Shown here: positions 1-13,400 of the stretch, in pieces
How positions within the stretch are numbered: the stretch's first letter is position 1
Layout: each line of letters starts with the position of its first letter
NCBI GenBank assembly: GCA_030141605.1
Contig: JAQGDQ010000734.1
Location: 41,540-105,539, forward strand
DNA length: 64,000 nucleotides
Direction: 5' to 3'
DNA from: Tubiluchus corallicola
Lineage: Eukaryota > Priapulida > Priapulimorpha > Priapulimorphida > Tubiluchidae
Made by a program: the position numbers and the translations under genes
Notes under the pieces: generated by a model
The model's database searches: none
What the model was told of the DNA's origin: nothing
Seen by the model: the letters and a program-made list of their open reading frames with translations, nothing else

Positions 1-239
1 CATATGTGTAAAAGTTTGTTTGTCTGTGGCCAACTGTGGCTAAGAACTTTATAAGGCCAGAGTCATAGCTGCACAAGATAACATAGCTGCACAAGGTATA
101 TATACAGATATACAAATTTAGTTGTAAACTCCGTGAAGCGAAAAAACGATTTACTAAGCGTTTGTACACATGTGATAAACAAATATTGTACCTATATGAT
201 AATCACAGTGATGCGGTTATGTGTCCGCTAACAAAGCTA

Positions 240-560
240 TACTATTTAAATCACAAATCTATGCATACAGTCGTAAATGAAATTTCCAATTGACATTAAT
301 TCTCCATCAAATAAATTTGCAATATTGCTATAATTTAACGCGTACAGTGATCTATAAAGTGCATTTTCATGGCACTCGCACAAAAAATGCTCATCTGTCT
401 GAATTTCTCCACAAAGACATAGCCTGCGCTCGCGAGGTACATTTGCCCAACGACCTGTTTCTACAAGTTGGACATGCGATAGTATCCTGTGTCTTTGATT
501 CAGCATGTACTTGTTTGCTCATGTTATTGTAACATATTAGAAATAGCTGATCATGTTGTT
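240..560 (-). mobile_element. non-LTR retrotransposon C-terminal fragment (degenerate)
   Basis: On the minus strand the frame ending near 246 reads like the extreme C-terminus of a non-LTR retrotransposon ORF2: TGRWANVPRERRLC, then CLCGEIQTDEHFLCEC, a Cys/His cluster typical of the tail after the reverse transcriptase. No RT catalytic motif is present, so only a fragment remains. It ends just before the first exon seen here, in the intron. The assignment is by eye from the motif pattern; the family is not determined. Confidence 0.5.
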
Positions 561-576
561 TGTTTTTTGTTTTCAG

Positions 577-1478
577 ATGCCGAGATAAACGGACGGCGTC
601 CGAGGATACACTACAAGGAGGAGAACGTGTTAGCATTGCGTGGAGGAAATGTTACTCTCACCTGCATCTTCTCTGGATAGTAAGTAGGGCTTCATCTCGA
701 AGCATTTCTTAGGTCACTGTGTAATGTTCCTTTTTTAAAGAAAGAATGTGAAATCAAAAAACAGTAGAAAAGATTTCTTCTCGGCCAGGACTCGAACCCA
801 TGTCCTCGCATTCTTAAGAGACAGGCGTACGATCAACTGAATCGTTGTGACAAACTTTTCTGTCCTTGAGCCTTGCATTTGATCTTGCTGCTGCATTCAC
901 TACTTTTCTCCAGATGAAAATCACCCAGAAGCAGGTGATTCAGTGGTCGTCGATCCTTTTGCGAACCAGGCTTATTGTTGCATAACTTCAGCAGCCGAGC
1001 ATTTACTGTGTTTCTTCCATCTATTCATTTTGCTTTTATTTCCTTATTAAATATATCCACAATGATCATTACAGCATTGCACATGTTCTTAAATTCTTTT
1101 GTGTGCAATGCTGTAATGATCGTTGTGGATATATTTAATAAATAAATAAAATATCGATGAGTATTCCTATATAAGTGGCAAACTTGAACAGTTATGTAAA
1201 CAATCACCGCACGAGAAAGTAAAAGATTCTTAATTATAATGATAAAAACATTTTAAAATTGTCCGGTCGCTAATGTTAATTTGGTAATTTCAGTCCGGCA
1301 CCTGACGTGGAGTGGAGGCGGACGAGCGGCGAATTGCCCAGCGGTCGGCACACGATACGTCATTTTGGACGTCAGTTGAGCTTGATCCACGTCCAGACCG
1401 ATGACGCAGGGATGTATGAGTGCATCGGTGCAAACGGTCAAGGTTCACAGGCCGAGCGTATTGTTCTCAATGTTGAAT
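577..1478 (+). CDS. Nrg: Nrg exons for Ig domain 3
   Basis: Exons 577-679 and 1294-1478. The first carries the B-strand Cys (NVTLTCIFSGY, with Tyr split by the intron), the second the core Trp (PDVEWRR) and the F-strand DDAGMYECIGANG. This is the I-set pattern of L1 Ig3, followed directly by the APYW that opens Ig4 in this family. Phase 1 entry means the previous exon ends with one base of the first codon. The intron 680-1293 holds a tRNA-like SINE remnant and a long hairpin. Confidence 0.88.
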
Positions 1479-4400
1479 GTAAGAAATTTGCAGAAAAACT
1501 GTCTGTAAAACATAAACTTAATTTATGCTATCGTTGTATAGTAGTTTTCAGGCGTTTTGGCATCTGCCTCCACTGACGTAACTGGTGGAGTTTATGACTT
1601 TTCTGCCTCCGCTGACGTAACTGGTGGAGTTTATGACTTTTCTGCCTCCGCTGACGTAACTGGTGGAGTTTACGACTTTTCTGCCTCCGCTGACGTAACT
1701 GGTGGAGTTTATGACTTTTCTGCCTCCACTGACGTAACTGGTGGAGTTTATGACTTTTCTGCCTCCGCTGACGTAACTGGTGGAGTTTATGACTTTTCTG
1801 CCTCCGCTGACGTAACTGGTGGAGTTTGTGACTTTTCTGCCTCCGCTGACGTAACTGGTGGAGTTTGTGACTTTTTTGCCTCCACTGATGTAACTGGTGG
1901 AGTTTGTGACTTTTCTGCCTCCACTGACGTAACTGGTGGAGTTTGTGACTTTTCTGCCTCCACTGACGTAACTGGTGCAGTTTATGACTTTTCTGCCTCC
2001 ACTGATGTAACTCTTGGAGTTTATGACTTTTCGTAATCACATTGTGGCTTTACATAAGCATGCACTGCTAAAACTTATTCAAACTTCTGCAGCTTAGCTT
2101 AACGTTCATGCAAAAGTATCTTAAAATTATCCAACTAATTTTTTTGTAAGAACTTACTGTACTTCTGACGGAAGTTGGCAGTGCACTATTTTCGTCAGCT
2201 AACGAGCAACGTGATTGGTGGAAGAATGGGTGTTCAAGCATGAAATGATCACAACGTTAAAGTGATTTTACCAACCAAATGAGGCGCTCATTACACTTTT
2301 ATTACTAAATCCTTCTAACATATTTCGGGAACATTGAAATAAGCCTAACTTTGCATTTTGCTTTTTTATGGTTTTCCTATTTTTGAGTATCTGTGTGATA
2401 GTTATCAGATTCAAAGGCTTGGTGACATTATTACCTGGTGATGTGCAATACAGTGAAGGCAGCAGTTGTTCTGTACTTCGTTTTACTGATCTTACTGCCC
2501 TGTTTTAAATGTTCGTTTATCTAATTAGGCCATTATTCATGCGCAAAGTGCCGTTGAGCCATTCGTCCATTATGTGCATTGTCCAATGTAGAAATATTCG
2601 TTTGTGTTATACTTTCCATTTTCTGTTTCTTTCTTTGGACATTTTTGTGTAGGGTGATTTACAATCTTTTCATTATTCTATGTTTTATTGGTTAAAATTA
2701 TAGTTCACACTTTGAGTTACATGCATCTAGCTTCATGTACGAGTGTGAATTTCTTTGGCTGATAAGTCATATCGTATTTTATGGTTGGCATGTTTGTCCA
2801 GCTGACGAAAGACGCATGTTCAAACCCTAGCTTGAACTTACTTTTTCCTTATTTCATTCACTGATTTGTTTCTCTTTTAGCTGCACCGTATTGGGTTGAT
2901 GAGCCAGAGAACACCGTGGCTTCCGTCGGAGAGAGCCTAAGCATCAAGTGCGAGGCTTCCGGAAATCCGGAACCTTCTTATGAGTTTTTCAAGGATGGGA
3001 GACCCCTCAATGACAAAGGTTTGCATACATGTAGCTGTTGTAAAGTAGTGACCATTCTGTCCATTCGTAAGGTTTTATATAATGACCATTCGTAAGATTT
3101 GTATATAAGTATCATGACTTTTTTAGGCCAAAGGGGTTTTGAAAATTTCCACCTTGTCAACAATTTATTTAACTCTTTAGTTCACTTCTGTGGTAAAAGT
3201 CTGATCTTTTTTCGTTTCTTAATTGACTGACTTTGGAGAATTTTCTGGAGTCTTCACTTTGCTTGCCCAACCCTGTTTTTTCCATGTTTTTGAAATGAGT
3301 CTGCATTTATGCAGCTCAATTGTAAAAGTTGAATGATTGAACCACGGAACAAAATTGCTGCAGATCTTGTAGTTATTCTTGTCACATGCCGATACTGTCA
3401 ATTGTGGCATAGGCAAACGTATAATTGAATCATTTGTCAAGGTGTTTTTTTTGGTATGATGTGTAACGACGCCTTTTTTATGCACTTGCTCCCCTAATTT
3501 CAGAATCCGGCGACACCCTTGATGGTGTGTAAATGTTTAAAGTTTGTTTCGTGAAAAGCAAAATGTATTGGAAGACGATTTTTTGTCAAAAAACTTCTTA
3601 CTTGCGACATAAAAACTTCTGTAGAGCTGAACTTTGGCAAGCCTGTTGTTGGGCTTAAAATTACGAAGATAGCTTATTCTAGGATAAAACTAAGGCGTAG
3701 CAAAAGTACTTGTTTGACCTTGAGAAGGTCAGGTCTTTTTTTGAAATAACTTTGATTCTCATGGGCGATGTGGTTAGTGTTAATATTGATGTGTATTAGA
3801 AGCACGTAACTATAGAATTTTGAATATTTAGTTGACTGCATCGCATTAATCGTATTGCAGCTGCCGGCGACTTCGACTCACGGATCATCATCCAGGGTCC
3901 GAAACGCAACGAACTCATCATCGCTGACCTGAAGAGAGATCTGGACACGGCCGTCTTTCAGTGCAAGGCCACGAACAAACACGGTTACATTTGGACGAAC
4001 TTCTACGTCAATGTTCTTGGTAAGTTCTTCTAGTGTCGTTACTTTTCTGAGTTATTTTCTTCAGTTTTTCTTAACCCTTTCACTATGTAGTTGCTTTTTA
4101 ACTGGGCCACTTTGACTTTTGCTCGATCTACAAGTGATTTTGCGTATGAACATGAACCATACAGTGCACCATTGTGGAATGCGCCTGGCTTCAGATTCTG
4201 ATTTCCTGCTTAGCCTTACTAGTTGCGAAGCAACCCCAACCCCCCCGGCCTTTTAAACTTTTCTACAATGTTTGCATGGGCGTAACATTGAAGTAAACAG
4301 ACCTGGGTGACTGCGCTTAGTGCTGAGCTTGAGCAGTAATCTACCGCCTTCCGTACGGCATTGTGCCGCCTTCTGTAGTGAAGTGGCTAAGCCTATGTAA

Positions 4401-7400
4401 GCTCTGTGTTGCACACCTACATTGTCAGCAGATTAATCAGATTATGTAATCAGATTGCATTAATAATACTGCCATATTTTTTCTGCTATTTAGCAGCTCT
4501 TTAATTTATCAATTTTATGAAGAAGAAAAACGATATACAATTCAAAATACATGATAATATTATGCAATATGTATTCTTTCACAGTACAATGGGTTTTAAT
4601 AAGTAGTTTTATAATAAGTAACTCTGCATGTTATAAAACACTGAAGCATATGTGATACCAAAAATAATTCTTTGCGAACAAAGGTTTTGAAGCTCATTTC
4701 ACGAAAGTTTAGCTCACACTTTTTTCCTCATCACAGTATGCTGCTTAGCTTGTGATGCCATCTTATTACATGTTATTGTCTTGTTACTAAAGTTACTTAA
4801 GAAACACAGTCCATTTATTATCACAAGTAGGCCAGCAAATTAGCCAAGCATCATTATTATAATTAAAGTTTTACTTTGTTTTTACCCTGGCACATTTACC
4901 TGAGATGCTCAAGTGCCTCACCTGTAGAGGTGAGCTGAGTGTGAAACCATGGTTTTGTTTGTCATTATTACCTGAGATGCTCGATTGCCACACCTGTAGA
5001 GGTTGGCTGAGTGTGAAACCGTGGTTTCGTTTCTGTACGTGAATGTGCTGTAGACGTTAGCTGAGTGTGAAATCGTGGTTTTGTTTCTCTACATGAATGT
5101 GCTGTAGACGTTAGCTGAGTGTGAAACCGTGGTTTTGTTTCTGTATGTGAATGTGCTGTAGAAGTTAGCTGAGTGTGAAACCGTGGTTTTGTTTCTGTAT
5201 GTGAATGTGCTGTAGACGTTAGCTGAGTGTGAAACCGTGGTTTTGTTTCTGTATGTTAATGTGCTGTAGACGTTAGCTGAGTGTGAAACCGTGGTTTTGT
5301 TTCTGTATGTGAATGTGCTGTAGGTGTTAGCTGAGTGTGAAACCGTGGTTTTGTTTCTGTATGTGAATGTGCTGTAGACGTTAGCTGAGTGTGAAACCGT
5401 GGTTTTGTTTCTGTATGTTAATGTGCTGTAGACGTTAGCTGAGTGTGAAACCGTGGTTTTGTTTCTGTATGTTAATGTGCTGTAGATGTTAGCTGAGTGT
5501 GAAACCGTGGTTTTGTTTCTGTATGTGAATGTGCTGTAGACGTTAGCTGAGTGTGAACCCGTGGTTTTGTTTCTGTATGTTAATGTGCTGTAGACGTTAG
5601 CTGAGTGTGAAACCGTGGTTTTGTTTCTGTATGTGAATGTGCTGTAGGTGTTAGCTGAGTGTGAAACCGTGGTTTTGTTTCTGTATGTGAATGTGCTGTA
5701 GACGTTAGCTGAGTGTGAAACCGTGGTTTTGTTTCTGTACGTGAATGTGCCGTAGACGTTAGCTGAGTGTGAAACCGTGGTTTTGTTTCTGTATGTTAAT
5801 GTGCCGTAGACGTTAGCTGAGTGTGAAACCGTGGTTTTGTTTCTGTACGTGAATGTGCCGTAGACGTTAGCTGAGTGTGAAACCGTGGTTTTGTCTCTGT
5901 ACATGAATGTGCCGTAGATGTTAGCTGAGTGTGAAACCGTGGTTTTGGTTCTGTATGTTAATGTGCTGTAGACGTTAGCTGAGTGTGAAACCGTGATTTT
6001 GTTTCTGTACGTGAATGTGCCGTAGACGTTAGCTGAGTGTGAAACCGTGGTTTTGTTTCTGTATGTGAATGTGCTGTAGGTGTTAGCTGAGTGTGAAACC
6101 GTGGTTTTGTTTCTGTATGTTAATGTGCCGTAGACGTTAGCTGAGTGTGAAACCGTGGTTTTGTTTCTGTACGTGAATGTGCTGTAGAAGTTAGCTGAGT
6201 GTGAAACCGTGGTTTTGTTTCTGTACGTGAATGTGCTGTAGACGTTAGCTGAGTGTGAAACCGTGGTTTTGTTTCTGTATGTTAATGTGCTGTAGACGTT
6301 AGCTGAGTGTGAAACCATGGTTTTGTTTCTGTATGTGAATGTGCTGTAGACGTTAGCTGAGTGTGAAACCGTGGTTTTGTTTCTGTATGTGAATGTGCTG
6401 TAGACGTTATCTGAGTGTGAACTTGTGGTTTTGTTTCTGTATGTGAATGTGCTGTAGAAGTTAGCTGAGTGTGAAACCGTGGTTTTGTTTCTGTATGTGA
6501 ATGTGCTGTAGACGTTAGCTGAGTGTGAAACCGTGGTTTTGTTTCTGTATGTGAATGTGCTGTAGACGTTAGCTGAGTGTGAAACCGTGGTTTTGTTTCT
6601 GTATGTTAATGTGCTGTAGACGTTAGCTGAGTGTGAAACCGTGGTTTTGTTTCTGTATGTGAATGTGCTGTAGGTGTTAGCTGAGTGTGAAACCGTGGTT
6701 TTGTTTCTGTATGTGAATGTGCTGTAGATGTTAGCTGAGTGTGAAACCGTGGTTTTGTTTCTGTATGTGAATGTGCTGTAGGTGTTAGCTGAGTGTGAAA
6801 CCGTGGTTTTGTTTCTGTATGTGAATGTGCTGTAGGTGTTATCTGAGTGTGAAACCGTGGTTTTGTTTCTGTATGTGAATGTGCTGTAGGTGTTATCTGA
6901 GTGTGAAACCGTGGTTTTGTTTCTGTATGTTAATGTGCTGTAGACGTTAGCTGAGTGTGAAACCGTGGTTTTGTTTCTGTATGTGAATGTGCTGTAGATG
7001 TTAGCTGAGTGTGAAACCGTGGTTTTGTTTCTGTATGTGAATGTGCTGTAGGTGTTAGCTGAGTGTGAAACCGTGGTTTTGTTTCTGTATGTGAATGTGC
7101 TGTAGGTGTTATCTGAGTGTGAAACCGTGGTTTTGTTTCTGTATGTTAATGTGCTGTAGACGTTAGCTGAGTGTGAAACCGTGGTTTTGTTTCTGTATGT
7201 GAATGTGCTGTAGACGTTAGCTGAGTGTGAAACCATGGTTTTGTTTCTGTATGTTAATGTGCTGTAGACGTTAGCTGAGTGTGAAACCGTGGTTTTGTTT
7301 CTGTATGTGAATGTGCTGTAGACGTTATCTGAGTGTGAACCCAGAGTTTTGTTTGTCATTATTTTAGTTTGCCAGCCATTTTATCAATCTATTTTGTTAA

Positions 7401-10400
7401 GAATTTATTCTTGTTTTTAGCCATTCCACCTAAATGGATGAAGAAACCAGAAAAAGTTTATGAACTGATAAACAATAACAATGGAGAGTTACACTGTGAA
7501 ACGTTTGGCATGCCAAAATCTAAAGTTGTCTGGTTTAAGGACAAGAAGAAACTGAACGATGAAAGTGATGACCGCCTGGAGGTAAGAAATTTTCTAGATA
7601 GAGTTTGTGAATTCAGGGATAATTTAGAAATTGTTTCTTCCTAAATTTTTGTTTGTTTAATACATGAAAGATCGGTTTTCTTTGTCTGTCTGTCTGTCTG
7701 TTTGCATCAGTTTGTTCCAAAGTTTTGTTTGATATTTGCAACTAGGGAAGAAGCTATTGACATCACAACATCTACTTGACTACAAAAGTTGAGCAGTACT
7801 AGGCTTGTTCAGTAAATAGACTGGGTAAACCCTTAGAATATCATAGTGTCTTTGGATATTTACTTAATGGGGAGAACTGTACTTTGATAATAATAAAACT
7901 CCAATGCTGTACATGCATACATATGTCGCTGCTTCCTTCCGCTTCTTCGCGTTTGATAATTTGTCAACTTGTTTGACTTTTTCTACAGATTATGGAAAAC
8001 GGGAACCTGCAAATCAATGGAGTCAAATTCTCGGATAGGGGTAATTACCTCTGTAACGCCTCTAACACCTTCGGCTCTGAAAATTCATCGACCAAAGTTA
8101 TTGTGAGAAGTAAGTTGTCTTTTATTCATTAATTTTTTTTGTTTATTTTTGTCTATTTGTTCAAATAAGGACAAGATAAAGAATTTTATTTGATTTATTC
8201 ATCAGTGCACTTCCTTACTCATTTAGTTATCTGTTTTTTTGTTCACCTCACCCATCTATTAATTGACTCAAATATGTATTTATTTGTCTTTTCTTTCATT
8301 CATTCATGCATTTATTCATTCATTAATTCATTCATTCTTTCATTCATTCATTTATTTATCCATGCATTCATTCTTTTATTCATTCATCCATTCATTCATT
8401 TATTCATTCATTCATTTATTCATTTATTTATCCATGCATTCATTCTTTTATTCATTCATCCGTTCATTCATTTATTCATTCATTCATTCATTTATTTATC
8501 CATGCATTCATTCTTTTATTCATTCATCCGTTCATTCATTTATTCATTCGTTCGTTCGTTCATTTATTCATGCATTTTTCTTTTTCGTAATTCATATCAT
8601 CATTTATATGTCAGTTTACTTACTATTTTACCTTTTTTGTTTTAATTTCATTTTCGTCATTTACTGATTAATTAGTCATACAGTTTCTCATCTTGTTTCT
8701 TTCTTTTTTAAACTAGTAAATATTTGTAACTCACGCGGTGTTATATTTAGCATTACGTAAATTAATACTAAGTATGGCAGAATGTTTATCGAAACAAAAT
8801 TTGTACCTATGACCCAAACTTTGAGCAATTTGCAATATGGATGAATAACAGTAATCTTGTAGTTGACTATCATTGTACATTGTAATACTCGTTTGCAGAG
8901 AAGACCGTATTTGAAGACGTTCCATACAAGCAACAGGCAGAGAAGGGAGAGAATGTAGAATTCAAATGCAGCGCTAAGGGAGATCAGGCATCACGGATTA
9001 TTGTTTGTAAGTTTTGCTTTCAGTCACTTGATGCTAAGCATGAGTACGTTTTAATGGTGGTAAGTAGGTAATTTGACCGGATAGTCCTTTTTGTTTGACC
9101 ATTTGATTTTGGTAATTTGACAGGATAGTATTTTTGGTTTGACCATTTGATTTTGGTAATTTGACCGGATAGTCCTTTTTATTTGACCATTTGATTTTAG
9201 TAATTTGACCGGATAGTCCTTTTTGTTTGACCATTTGATTTTGGTAATTTGACTGGAGTCCTTTTTATTTGACCATTTGATTTTGGTAATCTGACCGGAT
9301 AGTCCTGTTTGTTTGACCATTTGATTTTGGTAATTTGACCGCATAGTCCTATTCATTTGACCATTTGATTTTGGTAATTTGACCGGATAGTCCTTTTTAT
9401 TTGACCATTTGATTAACTAACTTGTAGAAAATGAAAGAGGTGCTTCTTTTCATATTATAGTCATTTTTTCCGGATGACTGACTAGGTCAATGAAGCTGGT
9501 GTTTGGTTTCAGAATTTTCATAAGTTAGTACTGAACTCATCAAGTTTAGTATTTGAATTTCCCATCCATGTGAAAGCTACATCAAATTTTGACATTAAAA
9601 CTTTTGTACCTTTCAAAAAGAATAACTTGAAAATTAGCATGTTCTCAAATCTTTTTCAGAATTGATGTCAAATTTTTTTACTAAAATTTATTCAATTCTG
9701 AAACTAAATAAAGTGTTAAACTACTTACAATGTTGCACAGAAGATAATAAGTCTTGGCTTTTCATTCTCATTTCAGCCTGGCAGAAAGATGGAAAGCCTG
9801 TCAGTTTCATTGGTCGCATAAAGCATAAATCGTCCGATCCGCCGGACCCATCCCTCTCCAAGTTAATGATAGCCGATGTCCAGTACGAGGATCGTGGGGA
9901 GTATACGTGTACGGTGACGACTTACAGCGATGGTAGCGTGCAGAGCATGGACACCGTCCTTGATGTAGCCAACGCTACGGCTAAACTGAGCGTGCTCGGT
10001 ATGTGTAAAAGTAACATTATCATAGACATTAATATATGTTGTTCTTATCAGTGTCTTCATTTGAGAAAATTTTATTTCTGGGTTGTGACAGAAGATTTAT
10101 GGCAGGCAACTATTAATGATCATTGTCGGAGCAAGAAAACTATTTGTATTTGTTTATACAAGGCTGGTGAAAGGGCAAGGTGACCTAGACAATTGCCTAG
10201 GACCTCGCATTTTAAGGGACCTCGCGCTTTGACCCTCAAACTTTTTGTGTCTCCTACGTATTTACAGAGTGTATTCGACTCGAATTTCCGAATCCTGAAT
10301 GCCTGAAAAATGTTTTTTTAATTTTAGCCACGAAATACATTTGAATTGCTCTAAGGGCCATCGAATTTTACTTTATCCCTGGACCCATTGGGAACTTAGC

Positions 10401-13400
10401 CACCAAACCCCCTCGCCCGGGGGCTTCGGGTTTCCTCTCACTGACCCATAACAGTTCGTAGATAGATATGAATGTTTAAGATTTTTGAATTCTGTTTTGA
10501 AAAGTACTAAAATTGTGTTTTATGCTATGTATACGTGAAAATGTCCTGCACAATCAATTCATTGCATCCAGTAAACTAGGTTTCATTTTACCATAAAATG
10601 CAGCATTTTAATTCAATTTAATGTTGATAGAATGAACAATTAAATTTGCATTATGTCATCATTTCTTGTACGTACTTTCTTATATTCGTTATCCAGGTTT
10701 TCTGATTGTCCCTTCATTGGTTTGGGGCGGGAGGGGGGGGAGAAGAATGTTGTTGTGGGTAACTTGGCACAGTTGTAATTGTTGTCGCTGTTGCCATCGC
10801 TGCTGCTGATGCTGCTTGTTACTGTACAGCCATGTTAGGGTTTCGTCAATATGCTGTAACTTTTGTTTCATTCACCTATCACAGGACCACCCGACCCGCC
10901 CACCGATGTTGAACTGAAGGAGTGTTTAGACCACACGGCTGATATCACCTGGGAGCCGGGCAGCGATAACGACTCGCCTATCAAAAATTTCATGATTCAA
11001 CACAACACGGCCTGGGAACCGGACAACTGGATTGACGTCACTACCAAAGTACCGAGTGACGGTACGTTGAACTTTTTCTGTTTATATGCTTAATTATTGC
11101 CCATCTAATCTTTAGCTTTCTTGTTGGCTTGATAGTCTTAAAGGAAAGGAGAAGCCGTTTATCTTGTTGGGTTTATTTTGCACTTGTCACTTAAACTTAG
11201 AAAAATATAACAAACAAATTTGGAAAAAAACTGTCTATAAAGCATGAAGTTAATTTATACTGCGGCTATATGGAAATGTTGAGGTGCAGTGATAGTTGAT
11301 GTTCACTTGAAAATTATGCTGTAACTGATGAATTTCGTGAGTTTTTGTAAGCACATCGTGGCTTTCTGTAAGCTGCGCGCTGCTGTAACTGATGGATTTC
11401 GAGAGTTTTTGTAAGCACATCGTGGCTTACTATAAGCTGCGCGCTGCTGTAACTGATGGATTTCGTGAGTTTTTGTAAGCACATCGTGACTTTCTGTAAG
11501 CTGCGCGCTGCTGTAACTGATGAATTTCACGATTTTTTGTAAGCACATTGTGGCTTTCCGTAAGCTGCGTATGGCTGTAATTGATGGATTTTGTGATTTT
11601 TTGTAAGCACATCGTGGCTTACTATAAGCTGCGCGCTGCTGTAACTGATGGATTTCGTGAGTTTTTGTAAGCACATCGTGACTTTCTGTAAGCTGCGCGC
11701 TGCTGTAACTGATGAATTTCACGATTTTTTGTAAGCACATTGTGGCTTTCCGTAAGCTGCGTATGGCTGTAATTGATGGATTTTGTGATTTTTTGTAAGC
11801 ACATCGTGGCTTACTATAAGCTGCGCGCTGCTGTAACTGATGGATTTCGTGAGTTTTTGTAAGCACATCGTGACTTTCTGTAAGCTGCGCGCTGCTGTAA
11901 CTGATGAATTTCACGATTTTTTGTAAGCACATTGTGGCTTTCCTTAAGCTGCGTATGGCTGTAATTGATGGATTTTGTGATTTTTTGTAAGCACATCGTG
12001 GCTTACTATAAGCTGCGCGCTGCTGTAACTGATGGATTTCGTGAGTTTTTGTAAGCACATCGTGACTTTCTGTAAGCTGCGCGCTGCTGTAACTGATGAA
12101 TTTCACGATTTTTTGTAAGCACATTGTGGCTTTCCTTAAGCTGCGTATGGCTGTAATTGATGGATTTTGTGATTTTTTGTAAGCACATCGTGGCTGTCTG
12201 TAAGCTGTGTGCTTACCTCCTAATTAGTTCACAATTGCCAATGCATAAGAAATGAATTCACGAAGTAGAAAAGGATTAGGATTAGGGTTAGGGTTAGGGT
12301 GGGTTAGGATTAGAGTATTTGAATTGTGTAGGGAATTGTAAACAAGTTCAGATTTTTTTGTTTCACTCGGCTTGTTAAATGCAGATCAAATGTTCATTTA
12401 CTTATTTGCTTGTGTTTTTTGTTAATCAGATGAATTTGAAGTTTTTTGTAGAAAAATGACAAAACTCTTAGGCCTCAAGAATTTGTTGGATGACTTGCTG
12501 ACATCAATATTAGTTGTAAAGAAAAATTATGAAAAATTTATCAAATAAATTGTTGAAATAAAACACATGAGCACATTTTCGATATCAAACATTTTTCAGC
12601 TCGGGAATTTCGAGTGGATCTTTCACCTTGGGCACAATATACATTCCGCATCATTGCACGAAATGAGATTGGCAACAGTGATCCAAGCGACGTAACAGAC
12701 ATCTGTGCCACGCCCGCTGCACGCCCGTCCAAGAATCCGGACAATGTGCGTGGCAATGGAACTACTCCAAACAATCTTGTGATTAGCTGGGATGTACGTA
12801 GAACTTAATTTTTCTTATTAAAAATTTGGCAAATTTAAACGTTTTCATAATAATACAATTTGCTGATGCGAACTGATTTTATTTGTCGTTTTACCGGATG
12901 TTTTTGTCTGAATTACTTCTATATTTTAGCTTAAAATTAAATCTTATTTTTTATTGTTGTTTCCTTTCTCGTTAATGGTTTTTAGTGTTATGTTTTCATT
13001 TATTTATTTTATTCATAAATTAATCAATAACGATCCGGTTTCAAATCCCGAGATCTGGTAATTTTAGTGGATCTCAATCCGATCATGATCCGGCAGAAAT
13101 GTTTGTTCGATTTTCGCTGTTTGTATTTCTGTAAAGTGATTGTGAAAATAGCTAGTCTTGGTAGGAAAAAAATACACAACAGTTTCATCAGACTTGATTT
13201 TTTTAATAATTTGAAAGATTTCTTTTAAAATCCTCCATAATTTATGAAGATATCGCTTAGTTTTATGCTGCCGTGATTGTAATGCACGCAATTGTCGTTG
13301 TGAACGACCGAAAATCATAAAAAATACATTTAATTTGCAATTATATTAATAACCTGTAAAACAGCTATTACTGTAGTAGATACGGCTTCTATCTATCTGT

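Noticed and set aside
775-850. A functional tRNA-Lys gene
   Set aside because: A and B boxes are visible but acceptor and anticodon stems do not pair.
1528-2040. 170- and 159-codon frames on both strands
   Set aside because: 39-bp minisatellite in an Nrg intron.
5089-7359. 756-codon minus-strand open frame (18-residue repeats, STFTYRNKTTVSHSAN-like)
   Set aside because: It is the 54-bp minisatellite read in a frame without stops; period is a multiple of three. No splice or start context.
8190-8667. Ile/Phe/His/Ser-rich frames resembling membrane peptides
   Set aside because: CATT tetranucleotide array.
11303-12124. 273-codon and four 60-codon minus-strand frames
   Set aside because: Translations of the 64/192-bp tandem array; identical frames recur every 192 bp.
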